Assembly: GCF_025380365.1 (NCBI RefSeq)
Contig: NZ_JAOCQF010000003.1
Location: forward strand, 434,001 to 498,000
From: Albidovulum sediminis
Lineage (GTDB): Bacteria > Pseudomonadota > Alphaproteobacteria > Rhodobacterales > Rhodobacteraceae
Reading direction: 5' to 3'
DNA: 64,000 bases
Part shown: positions 1-7,990 of the stretch, piece after piece
Numbering within the stretch: the stretch's first letter is position 1
Layout of the letters: each line of letters begins with the position of its first letter
The notes under the pieces: generated by a model
Database searches by the model: none
Told to the model about the DNA's origin: nothing
The model's input: only the letters and a program-made list of their open reading frames with translations
Made by a program: the position numbers and the translations under genes

Positions 1-530
1 AACATCGTCTGGGACCAGTCGAAATTGTCCTTCGACAGGCACCCTCCGACATAATGCACATCGGTCGCATAGCGGTCATCGGTGGACCCCACGGTGATGA
101 TCGTCTTCAGCGCGGGCGGCCTGCGCGCGGCAATCTGAAGGCCGTTGAAGCCGCCCCAGGAAATCCCGTACATCGCCACCTGCCCGTCGCACCAGTCCTG
201 CGCGGCGATCCAGGCGATGGCGTCGCAGCCGTCGCGAATTTCCTGTTCGGTGTATTCATCGTCGATCAGCCCCTCGCTGTCGCCGGTGCCGCGGATGTCG
301 AGCCGGAGGCAGGCATAGCCGTGCCCGGCCAGCCAGGCGTGCATCTTCTGGTCGCGCGCCCGCGTCCCCTCGCGCTTGCGGTAGGGCAGGTATTCGAGGA
401 TCACCGGAACCGGCCCCGCACCCTTGGGCCGCCACAGCTTTGCCGCCAGACGCGTGCCATCCGGCAAGGGCACGAAAATGCTCTCCACGATCTCGACCGC
501 GTGGGGGAACTCATTCCGGATCATCGTCAT
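1..530 (-). CDS. CocE/NonD family alpha/beta hydrolase (N-terminal part, cut by window edge)
   Basis: This is the N-terminal ~176 residues of a hydrolase of the CocE/NonD (X-Pro dipeptidyl-peptidase, S15-like) family. The protein starts MTMIRNEFPHAVEIVES and shows the family landmarks: a strand pair with PLPDGTRLAAKLWRP, then ILEYLPYRKREGTRARD, LRLDIRGTGDSEG, and the nucleophile elbow GISWGGF (G-x-S-x-G). Members hydrolyse esters or acylated amines and are cytoplasmic or secreted; no signal peptide is visible here. The start at 530 is chosen because a GAGGAGG ribosome-binding site precedes it. It begins 15 bp after the mttB-like gene stops, so it is the third gene of that operon. The substrate is unknown, and the acid and histidine of the triad lie outside the window. 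Confidence 0.85.
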   Translation of the reverse strand, partial: MTMIRNEFPHAVEIVESIFVPLPDGTRLAAKLWRPKGAGPVPVILEYLPYRKREGTRARDQKMHAWLAGHGYACLRLDIRGTGDSEGLIDDEYTEQEIRDGCDAIAWIAAQDWCDGQVAMYGISWGGFNGLQIAARRPPALKTIITVGSTDDRYATDVHYVGGCLSKDNFDWSQTM

Positions 531-545
531 CCCTGCCTCCTCGCT

Positions 546-2060
546 TCAGTTCATCGGCGCGCCGCCCTCGGCCTTGCGCCGCGCCACAAAGGCATCGAGC
601 GCCTCGGCCACACCAGGGTCCAGCGCGGGTTCCTCGTATTCCTGCAAGAGCGTCTTCCACACGGTATTGGCCCGCGCCCGCGCGTCGATGCCGCCGCGGT
701 CGAGCCAGGTCGGGTGGTTGTCCCAGTTAGACAGCAGCGGCGCATGGAACGCGGTCTCATAGCGTTCCATCGTGTGCGCGGTGCCGAAGAAATGCCCGCC
801 AGGCCCGGCCTCGGCCACGGCATCGAGGGCCAGCGCCTCAGGCGAGGTGTCGATGGGTTCGAAGTAGGCGTCCATCATCATGAGGAGTTCCGCATCGAGG
901 ATCAGCTTCTCGAAGCTTGCCGTCAGCCCACCGTGGAGCCACCCGGCCCCGTGTTCCAGCAGATGCGCGCCCCCCATCAGCGCACCCCAGAGCGCCATCT
1001 GGGATTCGTAGGCCGCCTGCGCATCGACCTCGTTCGCGGCCGTGACGTTAGACGACCGGAACGGCACCCCCACATGCCGCGCCAGCTGGCCCGACGCCTG
1101 CGCGGCCTTCACGTATTCCGGGGTGCCGAAGGCAGGGCTTCCCGACCGCATGTCGACGTTCGAGGTGAAGCCACCATAAAGAACCGGCGCGCCGGGGCGC
1201 ACGATCTGGGTCAGCGCGATGCCCGCCAACGCCTCGGCGTGCTGCTGTGCTAGCGCGCCCGCCAGCGTCACCGGCGCCATGGCCCCGGCGAGCGTGAACG
1301 GGGTGATCGCCAGCGCCTGCCCGTGTTCGGCCATGGCGATCAGCCCCTCGGCCATGGGAATATCGAGCTGCAGCGGAGAATTGGTGTTGATGACACCGAC
1401 CAGCGCCGGGCGGTCGATCAACCCCTCGGGCGTGGTGCCAAGGGCCATCGCCGCCATTTCGATCCCGTCCAGGGTGCGCGCCCGTCCCAGCGTCTGCCCC
1501 TGCCAGGTCTTGTCGAGAAGGCCGATCTGCGCGCGGTAGATGTCAAGGTGCCGGGTGTTGGCGGGCAGGTCCATCGGCTCGAACGGCCCGCCGCCTTCCT
1601 GATGGATGACGTTCAGGACCTGCACCAGCTTCAGGAAATCGCACATCTCCTCGAAGGTTCCGTCGCGCCGTCCCCGGTCGTTGTCCATCACATAGGCCGG
1701 GCCGCCGACAGAGGTGTAGACGCAGAGGTTTCCGCCGACCCTCACGTCGTGCGCAGGGTTGCGGGCGTGGAGCGTGAAGCGGCGCGGAACCGTCCTCAAT
1801 TGCTCCTCGATCAGGCCGGGTTCGAAGCGCACGATGTCGCCCGAAACCTCTGCACCGGCGTTACGGAAAAGGGCGCGCGCGCCATTGTCGAGCACGCGCA
1901 TCCCGATCCGCGCCAGAATGTCCATCCCGGCCTGGTGGATGGCGGCGACCTGGTCGCCGCTCAGCACCTCGACCGGCGCGTAGGGACGGGGACGCTGCCC
2001 GAACGCGGGCTGGGCGACGCCGGCGGATCGGCCGGCCCGTGGCCTGCGGCGGGCGGTCAT
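546..2060 (-). CDS. MttB-family (non-pyrrolysine) methylamine/betaine:corrinoid methyltransferase
   Basis: A 504-residue protein of the trimethylamine methyltransferase family (COG5598). The family transfers a methyl group from a quaternary or tertiary amine to a corrinoid protein. Archaeal MttB carries pyrrolysine at an in-frame UAG; this frame runs uninterrupted from ATG to TGA, so it belongs to the non-Pyl branch, whose characterised members use glycine betaine, proline betaine or carnitine. Family-like segments include the glycine-rich VYTSVGGPAYVMDNDRGR, GQTLGRARTLDG and the C-terminal NWDNHPTWLDRGG. Its start ATG overlaps the stop of the upstream flavoprotein gene by ATGA, so the two are probably translationally coupled. 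No corrinoid protein or corrinoid-methyl acceptor gene lies in the window; one would be needed for a classical MttB role. Substrate is inferred only from context (N-methylated proline-type compound). Confidence 0.85.
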   Translation of the reverse strand: MTARRRPRAGRSAGVAQPAFGQRPRPYAPVEVLSGDQVAAIHQAGMDILARIGMRVLDNGARALFRNAGAEVSGDIVRFEPGLIEEQLRTVPRRFTLHARNPAHDVRVGGNLCVYTSVGGPAYVMDNDRGRRDGTFEEMCDFLKLVQVLNVIHQEGGGPFEPMDLPANTRHLDIYRAQIGLLDKTWQGQTLGRARTLDGIEMAAMALGTTPEGLIDRPALVGVINTNSPLQLDIPMAEGLIAMAEHGQALAITPFTLAGAMAPVTLAGALAQQHAEALAGIALTQIVRPGAPVLYGGFTSNVDMRSGSPAFGTPEYVKAAQASGQLARHVGVPFRSSNVTAANEVDAQAAYESQMALWGALMGGAHLLEHGAGWLHGGLTASFEKLILDAELLMMMDAYFEPIDTSPEALALDAVAEAGPGGHFFGTAHTMERYETAFHAPLLSNWDNHPTWLDRGGIDARARANTVWKTLLQEYEEPALDPGVAEALDAFVARRKAEGGAPMN

Positions 2061-4123
2061 TCCGCCGCCTCGCGCGGGGGGGCGATGTCGCGCATCGCAA
2101 ACGGTGCGTCGCGCCGTTCGCGCTGCGGGACCAGCCCGATTTCCCGCGCCGCACGGTGCCCCTGGTAGACGGCATGCGCAATGGCGCCGGGCGCGTTGGC
2201 ATCCCCGGTCAGGACAACGGACCGCATATCTTCGCGCAGCGCATCGTAAAGCGGCGATCCCCCGGTGCGCTGCCCGACGACGATCAGCGAGCGCGCCGGG
2301 ATCACCTGCTGCTCACCAGTGAAGATCTGCGCCAGCGTCACCCCCTCACCGTCGAAGTCCTCGACGATCTGCAAGGTCCGGCACGCGATGCCCGCCTTGC
2401 GGAACGCCTGATGCACCAGGGGCTGTTCGTTGGTCATGATCCCCCAGGACTGCGCCGAACCCGCACTGGTGACATAAGTCGTGGCCAGCCCCTGCGCGGC
2501 CATGTGTTCGGCGACGGCCGAACCCATGTAGTAATTGTCGAAGTCGAAGACGACGACCGGCCCCTCGACCCTCGCCCCGCGCGCGATGTCGTCAGGGGTG
2601 TAGACGCGCGGCGCGGCAAGCGGCCTGGTCGGGACCTCGTTCGCGCCGCACAGGTTGGCGGTCCAGCGCGCGCCGGTGGCGATGACCACGTGATCGGCGC
2701 CGAATTCCCGCACCTCATCCGCGCCCAACTCGCTTTCTGCATGCAGCGAAACGTTGGGCATCCGCCGCAACTGGCCCAGACGGTAGTCCACCACTCGGAA
2801 CCACTGGCGAAGGCCCGGCAACCGGGTCTCCCACAGCAGCCGGCCGCCGAAGTCGCGCGCCGCCTCGGCCAGCACCACCTTGAAGCCGCGCCGACCGAGT
2901 GTCAGCGCCGCCTCCAGCCCCGCCGGTCCGCCGCCAACGACCAGCACGGACCCCTCTCCGTCCCGCCGCACGATCTCGGGGTGCCAGCCATGGCGCCATT
3001 CCTCCCCCGCCGTCGGGTTCTGCGTGCAGCGCACCCAGACCCCGTCATGCCAGGAAGAGATGCAGATGTTGCAGCCGATGCATTCGCGGATCTCGTCCTC
3101 GCGCCCTTCGGCAATCTTCGCCGGCAGGAACGGGTCGGCTATCGACGGACGCGCCCCTCCGATCAGGTCGAGCACTCCGCGGCGAACCATCGACACCATC
3201 GTGTCCGGCGAGGTGAAGCGGCCTACGCCGACCACCGGCCTTTCGGTGATCGTCCTGACGAAATCGACGACCGGTTCGTGGCTGCCCTCGGGCGCGAAGC
3301 GGGACGGGGCGCAGTCGGTGGCCGAATAGTCCATCTTGACGTCGAAGAGGTCCGGCGCGTCCTTCAGAAGCCCGATGACCTCATGCGCCTCGGATGGCGC
3401 GCTCTCCGACGGCCGCGCCCGGAGTTCCTGAAGCGAGATGCGCAGGGCGACCGCGCAACGCCCGCCCGTCGCCTCGCGCACCGTGTCGATCAGTTCCTCG
3501 ACCAGGCGCACGCGGTTGCGGGGCGATCCGCCATAGGCGTCGGTGCGGTGGTTGTAGTCCGAAAGCAGGAACTGGTAGGGCAGGTATCCCATGCCCGCGT
3601 AGACATAGAGGATGTCGAACCCGGCCTGTTCGGCGCGAACGGCCGCCTCGGCGTGCCAGCGGATCAGGTCGCGGATGTCGCCGGCGTCCATGACCCGGGG
3701 CCGGGCCGAGGACATGAAACCCACATGGGTCGCCATCCACGGCACGCCCGACGGCGACAGCGGTGTGTGCCGGGTGGTGCGGTTCACCGCAGCCGCGCCG
3801 CCGTGCCAAAGCTCCACCGCCGCCAGTGCCCCATGCGCATGCACGGCCTCGGTCATCACCGCATGGGCGCGCACGTCGGCCTCGTCCCAGAGCGAGGCGA
3901 AGGGAAACGGGCTGTCGTCCGACGAAGGATGCACCGAACATGCGCCGGTCGAGACGACGGCCCAGCCGCCTTCGGCCTTCATGCCGCGGAAGGCCGCGCG
4001 GACGTGCGGGTTGGCGTTGGTCATCCCCGAGGCGTGCGGAACCTGGAAGAACCGGTTCTTCGCGGTCTTGGGGCCAATCCTGACCGGATCGAACAGGATG
4101 TCGAATCTCGGGTTGCGCGGCAT
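2057..4123 (-). CDS. Trimethylamine-dehydrogenase-like FMN/4Fe-4S/NAD(P)-type oxidoreductase, probable N-demethylase
   Basis: A 688-residue protein with the old-yellow-enzyme TIM barrel (about 1-340), a 4Fe-4S motif C348-x2-C351-x2-C354-x11-C366 identical in spacing to trimethylamine dehydrogenase (TMADH), and a C-terminal dinucleotide-binding part beginning VLVVGGGPAGLEAALTLGRR. The N-terminus aligns without gaps to TMADH as I recall it. The cysteine that forms 6-S-cysteinyl-FMN in TMADH (VPHC) is Ala31 here (VPHA), and the active-site Tyr60 of TMADH is Ala61, while the Trp after the cluster (CISSW) is kept. FMN should therefore be non-covalent and the substrate bulkier than or different from trimethylamine; dimethylglycine- or N-methylproline-type demethylases are the closest functional analogues I would propose. 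First gene of a three-gene operon with its own promoter. Confidence 0.85.
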   Translation of the reverse strand: MPRNPRFDILFDPVRIGPKTAKNRFFQVPHASGMTNANPHVRAAFRGMKAEGGWAVVSTGACSVHPSSDDSPFPFASLWDEADVRAHAVMTEAVHAHGALAAVELWHGGAAAVNRTTRHTPLSPSGVPWMATHVGFMSSARPRVMDAGDIRDLIRWHAEAAVRAEQAGFDILYVYAGMGYLPYQFLLSDYNHRTDAYGGSPRNRVRLVEELIDTVREATGGRCAVALRISLQELRARPSESAPSEAHEVIGLLKDAPDLFDVKMDYSATDCAPSRFAPEGSHEPVVDFVRTITERPVVGVGRFTSPDTMVSMVRRGVLDLIGGARPSIADPFLPAKIAEGREDEIRECIGCNICISSWHDGVWVRCTQNPTAGEEWRHGWHPEIVRRDGEGSVLVVGGGPAGLEAALTLGRRGFKVVLAEAARDFGGRLLWETRLPGLRQWFRVVDYRLGQLRRMPNVSLHAESELGADEVREFGADHVVIATGARWTANLCGANEVPTRPLAAPRVYTPDDIARGARVEGPVVVFDFDNYYMGSAVAEHMAAQGLATTYVTSAGSAQSWGIMTNEQPLVHQAFRKAGIACRTLQIVEDFDGEGVTLAQIFTGEQQVIPARSLIVVGQRTGGSPLYDALREDMRSVVLTGDANAPGAIAHAVYQGHRAAREIGLVPQRERRDAPFAMRDIAPPREAAE

Positions 4124-4139
4124 CGGCGTGCCTTTGTTG

Positions 4140-4177
4140 AACTATCGTATAGTTGCGCTGCCGCGACACCCTGTCAA
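4140..4177 (-). promoter_or_regulatory. Promoter with overlapping palindromic operator for the demethylase operon
   Basis: Read on the minus strand, TTGACA (plus 4172-4177) is followed after exactly 17 bases by AACTAT (plus 4149-4154), a good sigma-70-type spacing with a consensus -35 and a modest -10. A 15-bp palindrome, AACTATCGTATAGTT (4140-4154), covers the -10 and the expected start point near 4142, the position where a repressor would block initiation. The leader would be about 19 nt with an AAAGGC ribosome-binding site before the ATG at 4123. The core TATACGATAG recurs as TATACGAAAG just upstream of the divergent operon (5095-5104). The neighbouring GntR/FCD regulator is the obvious candidate ligand. 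Confidence 0.6.
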
Positions 4178-4246
4178 GCATTGCTTTTCAAGGGCGGCGC
4201 CAACCATGTGCGCAACCCGTCACCGCCATCCGGATGCAGTTTCGTC

Positions 4247-4963
4247 CTAAGCCTTGTCCGGGCTGTCGAGCGGGACCGAGAAGGAGTAGTTCTCCTTCAT
4301 GAAGTCGATGAAGCTGTTTCGAAACTGGCGCGTGTGTGCATGGGCGAGCGCATCGGCCCGGCTGACGTCCCTGTCGCGGATCGCCTCGAGCATCGCGGCA
4401 TGTTCATCGGTCAGCAGGTAGCCGTCCCGGGTTCGTTCGATGTACTGGAAATGAAGATGCAGCATGCGCCGCCCCTGATCCAGAAGGCGTTCGTAGAAGC
4501 CGGCGAGATAGGGGTTTCGCCCCGCCGCCGCGATGGCCATGTGGAATTCCTTGTTGGCCAGCGACATGGCCAGGTGCCGCCCGCCCTTAACCGATGCCTC
4601 GAAGTCCTTCTGCCGGCGCGCGATGGCCTTCAGATCGGCATCGGTCCGCAGTTCGGCGGCCAGGCGCGTGTTCATCCGCTGGGCGATGTCCAGTGCCTCG
4701 ACGTACTTGGGAAACCCGATGACGTCGATGGGCGCCACGATGGTGGACCGGTTGGCCAGTGTCACCACAAGCTCCTCCCCCGCCAGGCGGATCAGCGCCT
4801 CGCGGACGGGTGAGCGGGACATGCCGAAGCGATCTGCCAGCGTGGTTTCGTCCAGAAGCTGCCCCGGCTCCAGCGCAAGCGACAGGATCTCGTCGCGCAG
4901 GGTGTCGTAGGCGAAGCGCCAGCCGGTCCCCTTGAGCCGCCGTGGTTCGCCGTCTTCAGACAT
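4247..4963 (-). CDS. GntR family transcriptional regulator, FCD (FadR-like) subfamily
   Basis: A 238-residue one-component regulator. The N-terminal winged helix (about 15-80) contains YDTLRDEILSLALEPGQLL and TLADRFGMSRSPVREALIRL, the classic GntR recognition region; the remainder is the all-helical FCD ligand domain with the metal-binding histidines of the family (EFHMAI, DEHAAMLEAI, AHTRQFRNSF). The start at 4963 is preferred over the longer open frame to 5248 because it has a GGAGG site and gives the normal family length. It lies between the demethylase operon (same strand, downstream) and the divergent lyase/racemase operon, so it probably controls both in response to the pathway substrate or an intermediate, as FCD regulators of amino-acid and sugar-acid catabolism do. 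Confidence 0.9.
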   Translation of the reverse strand: MSEDGEPRRLKGTGWRFAYDTLRDEILSLALEPGQLLDETTLADRFGMSRSPVREALIRLAGEELVVTLANRSTIVAPIDVIGFPKYVEALDIAQRMNTRLAAELRTDADLKAIARRQKDFEASVKGGRHLAMSLANKEFHMAIAAAGRNPYLAGFYERLLDQGRRMLHLHFQYIERTRDGYLLTDEHAAMLEAIRDRDVSRADALAHAHTRQFRNSFIDFMKENYSFSVPLDSPDKA

Positions 4964-5013
4964 CACTTCCTCCAGACTCGCGCAAATCCACCGATACCGG
5001 CCCGCGTGCCGCC

Positions 5014-5104
5014 TGTCGACAAGGTTCACTTCCAGTTGACATGTCGTCACTGTGTCGGCAAGGTTAATGTCGACACAGTGCCGACAATAAACGATATACG
5101 AAAG
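5014..5104. promoter_or_regulatory. Divergent control region with nested repeats
   Basis: The gap between gntR (start 4963) and the lyase gene (start 5113) is dense in symmetry. TGTCGRCAAGGTT occurs as a direct repeat at 5014-5026 and 5053-5065 (39 bp apart). A perfect 10-bp inverted repeat CACTGTGTCG (5048-5057) / CGACACAGTG (5071-5080) is interleaved with TGTCGGCA (5053-5060) / TGCCGACA (5079-5086), and the self-complementary TGTCGACA lies at 5068-5075. A TTGACA at 5036-5041 is a possible -35. A copy of the operator core seen upstream of the demethylase operon (TATACGAAAG) lies at 5095-5104. At least one dimeric regulator probably binds here; which motif belongs to GntR is not decided by the sequence. 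Confidence 0.55.
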
Positions 5105-5112
5105 GATGCGCG

Positions 5113-5994
5113 ATGAAGCTTCAAGGCGTGATGCCGGCCCTTGTGACCCCGTTCGATTCGGCAGGCCAGGTCGATTTCTCAGCGCTTGGGGCGCATATGT
5201 CGAACCTGCGGGCCGCCGGTGTCTCCGGCTGGGTGCCGTGCGGTTCATCGGGCGAATACAGCCTGATGAGCGACGAGGAGCGCGACAGCGTCCTGCGCTT
5301 CGTCAAGGACTTCGCGAAACCTGGCGAGACGCTGATCGCGGGAACAAATGCGCCGCACACCGCCGGCGTCATCGCGAACACCCGGCGCGCCAGGGACATC
5401 GGCTATGACATCGTGCTGCTGGCCGTGCCGTTCTACACCAAGCCCTCGCAGTCCGAGATCATCCGCCACTTCAACGCCGTGCTCGACGCGGTAGATGTGA
5501 AGATCGTCCTTTACTCCTACCCCGGCAAGGACGGTGTCGAGATCGGCTACGAGGCACTCGACGCGATGGCGGACCATCCGCGGGTCATCGCCATCAAGGA
5601 AAGCTCGGGCAGCCTGCAGCGGGCCATCGGTATCGCGACCCGGTATGACGGCCGCATCCAGCTGGTTTCGGGTTCGGACGACATCGCGCTCGACTTCATG
5701 CTCTGGGGTGCGGACAGCTGGATCTGCGGACCGGCGAACTGCATGGCCAGGGCGGTCTGCGACCTGGACCGGACGTTCCGGTCCGGCGATCTGGCGAAGG
5801 CCAAGGCGATCATGGCCCGCCTGTGGCCGGCGATGAATTGCCTTGAGGCCGGCAAGTTCGTTCAGAAGCTCAAGTACGGGTGCGAGCTTCAGGGCACGCC
5901 GGTCGGGGCATGCCGCCTGCCGCTGGGTCCGCTTGCGGACGACGAGAAGGCCGCATTCGCGGAAGCCATGCAGCCGATACTCGACTGGAAATGA
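5113..5994 (+). CDS. DapA-family (dihydrodipicolinate synthase-like) Schiff-base lyase/deaminase
   Basis: A 293-residue class I aldolase-fold protein. Schiff-base lysine is K162 (AIKESSG), the proton-relay tyrosine Y134 lies in YSYPG (family YNxP), and the carboxylate-binding loop is CGSSGEYS in place of the GTTGES seen in true DapA. Family members include dihydrodipicolinate synthase, N-acetylneuraminate lyase, keto-deoxy sugar-acid dehydratases and delta-1-pyrroline-4-hydroxy-2-carboxylate deaminase. The last is favoured here because the operon also carries a D-amino-acid-dehydrogenase-like gene and a proline-racemase-family gene, the standard set for 4-hydroxyproline breakdown. First gene of a plus-strand operon of four, opposite the GntR gene. 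Confidence 0.85.
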   Translation: MKLQGVMPALVTPFDSAGQVDFSALGAHMSNLRAAGVSGWVPCGSSGEYSLMSDEERDSVLRFVKDFAKPGETLIAGTNAPHTAGVIANTRRARDIGYDIVLLAVPFYTKPSQSEIIRHFNAVLDAVDVKIVLYSYPGKDGVEIGYEALDAMADHPRVIAIKESSGSLQRAIGIATRYDGRIQLVSGSDDIALDFMLWGADSWICGPANCMARAVCDLDRTFRSGDLAKAKAIMARLWPAMNCLEAGKFVQKLKYGCELQGTPVGACRLPLGPLADDEKAAFAEAMQPILDWK

Positions 5995-6048
5995 TCCGGA
6001 CCCGAGGCTAGCGTCACACCCCGGCAATTCAACATCTGGCGGAACGAC

Positions 6049-7246
6049 ATGACAACCGTCGTCATCGGTGCGGGCATCATCGGAACCGCGATCGCCCATG
6101 AACTGGGGCGGCGCGGCAGGCCGGTCGTCCTGATCGACCGCGATGCGCCGGGGATGGGCGCATCCTTTGGCAACGCGGCCTCGATCGCGGTGACGGAGTT
6201 CATGCCGGCATCGCGCCCCGCCATCTGGCGCCAGATACCCGGCTGGCTGCTCGACCCCGAAGGCCCCGTCCGCATCCGCCCCGCCCACATGCCGCGGCTG
6301 ATACCCTGGTTCCTGCGGTTCATCGCCGCGTCGCGTCCGGCGCGCGTGCGCGAACTGGAAGCGGCGGGCGCCGCGCTGTGCACCCGTGCGCTGGACGACA
6401 CGCTGGCGCTTCTGCGCGACACCGGGCTTGAGGGCGAGATCACCGAACAGGGATGTCTTTCGATCTATGCCGACGAGGCGGAGTTTCGCGGCGACCGGGA
6501 GCATCTCGACCTGCTTGAACGCTTCGGCCTTCCGCATGAGGTGCTGGACCGGCAGGCCATCCGCGCGCTTGAGCCGGAGATCGCCGAGGGAATCTGCACA
6601 GCCGTCCTGCTGCCCCAGAACCGTTCGATCCGCGATCCGCACCGGCTTGTGAGCGCGCTGGCCGAACGTTTCGCCGGACTTGGCGGAAAGATCCTGCGCG
6701 GCGAGGTTGCGACCTTCACCCGGTCCGATGCGATCCGCGAGGTCGTGTTGACGGACGGGCGCAGGATCGCCGCCGACGCGGTGCTAATCAGCGCGGGTGC
6801 CCATTCCGCTGGAGACCGAGCGCGGCTATCACACGCAGATCATGTCGCCCGGGATTCACCTGCACCACTCGCTCATCTGGCCGGCGCGCGCCTTCATGGT
6901 CACGCCGACGGCGAGCGGCATCCGGGTCGGCGGAACGGTGGAGATGGCGGGCCTCGACGCGGCGCCGGACTATCGTCGGTCGAGGATCACGGTCAGGGCT
7001 GCGCAAATCGCCCTTCCCAACCTCAGGTGCGCCGACTTCACCGAATGGATGGGCCACAGGCCGGCCTTGCCCGACACTGTACCCATCATCTCTGCCTCGG
7101 CCCGGACCCGGGGCGTTTTCTACGCAACCGGCCACGGTCATCTCGGGCTGACCTGCGCCGCGACGACGGCGCGCCTGATCGGGGACCTCGTGACCGGGGC
7201 GAAACCGCCGATCGACCTGTATCCCTATCGTATCAACCGGTTCTGA
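6049..7246 (+). pseudogene. FAD-dependent D-amino-acid (hydroxyproline-type) dehydrogenase, frameshifted
   Basis: The first ~249 codons encode a DadA-like FAD oxidoreductase: the Rossmann start TTVVIGAGIIGTAIAHELGR, then ASFGNAASIAV and VLISAGAHS. The frame then shifts, and the rest of the family (VPIPLETERGYHT, then ATGHGHLGLTCAATTARLI) continues in the +1 frame from 6797 to the stop at 7246. Family members have roughly ten or more residues between AGAxS and VPLETERGYH; here both motifs are read from the same 12 bases (6796-6807) in two frames, so a short direct repeat seems to have collapsed with loss of the DNA between its copies. Unless this is an assembly error the dehydrogenase is inactive. 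Neighbours suggest D-hydroxyproline or a related D-imino acid as substrate. SDR follows after 10 bp. Confidence 0.75.
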
Positions 7247-7256
7247 GGAGGAATGA

Positions 7257-7955
7257 ATGACGCAGAAAGTATGTCTTGTCACCGGCGGCGGTCGCGGCAT
7301 CGGTGCCGCCGTCGCGCGTGAAATGCACGCCCAGGGTTACAGCCTCGTGCTGATGTCACCGTCGGAAAGCTGCGAAACACTGGCCGCGGAACTCGGCGGC
7401 GTCGCCCGCCGCGGCGTAGCGCAGAACCCCGACGACCTCGCCGGCATCGTCGACCTGGCGATGAAGACCCATGGGAGGATCGACGCGGTGCTCAACCACA
7501 CCGGCCACCCCCCCAAGGGCGATCTGCTGGAGATCACGGACGAGAACTGGGACCTTGCCAACGACATGATCGTGAAGTCGGTGGTCCGGATGGCGCGCCT
7601 GGTCACGCCGATCATGGAAGCGCAGGGCGGCGGTGCCATCGTCAACGTGACGACCTATGCCGCGTTCGAGCCGTCGCCATGGTTTCCGGCCTCCTGCGTC
7701 TACCGCGCCGGGGTGTCGTCGTTCACCAAGCTTTATGCCGACCGCTACGGGCCGAAGAACATCCGGATGAACTGCCTGATGCCCGGCTTTACCGACAGCC
7801 TCGACGTCGGCAAGTTCGCGGACCTCACGGCACTTAAACGCATCGCCAGGGTCGAGGAGCAGGCGAAGGCCGCGGCCTTCCTGCTGACCGACGCGTCAAG
7901 CTACATCACCGGGCAGAGCCTCCGGGTCGATGGCGGGCTGACCCGGCATGTTTGA
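7257..7955 (+). CDS. Atypical short-chain dehydrogenase/reductase lacking the canonical Tyr-x3-Lys
   Basis: A 232-residue SDR. The NAD(P)-binding motif TGGGRGIG (about 9-16) and the closing VDGG segment are normal. Counting back from the conserved IRMNCLMPG block, the positions normally held by catalytic Tyr and Lys are Ser and Arg (SCVYRAGV), so the usual catalytic dyad appears absent; divergent SDRs with this pattern exist, and their chemistry is not obvious to me. A GGAGGAA ribosome-binding site precedes ATG 7257. It lies between the broken FAD dehydrogenase and the proline-racemase-family gene, suggesting a role with the pathway's pyrroline or keto-acid intermediates, but no specific reaction can be assigned. 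Confidence 0.8.
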   Translation: MTQKVCLVTGGGRGIGAAVAREMHAQGYSLVLMSPSESCETLAAELGGVARRGVAQNPDDLAGIVDLAMKTHGRIDAVLNHTGHPPKGDLLEITDENWDLANDMIVKSVVRMARLVTPIMEAQGGGAIVNVTTYAAFEPSPWFPASCVYRAGVSSFTKLYADRYGPKNIRMNCLMPGFTDSLDVGKFADLTALKRIARVEEQAKAAAFLLTDASSYITGQSLRVDGGLTRHV

Positions 7956-7990
7956 TCCGGACCAGGCAGGGGTTGGAAAGGGCCGGCATT

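Noticed and set aside
546-2060. Pyrrolysine-type MttB
   Set aside because: The frame has no internal UAG; the gene is full-length without recoding.
54-4813. Long plus-strand open frames (up to 924 codons) across the demethylase operon
   Set aside because: They are antisense shadows in high-GC DNA with low-complexity Arg/Pro/Gly-rich translations; the minus-strand frames encode clear protein families.
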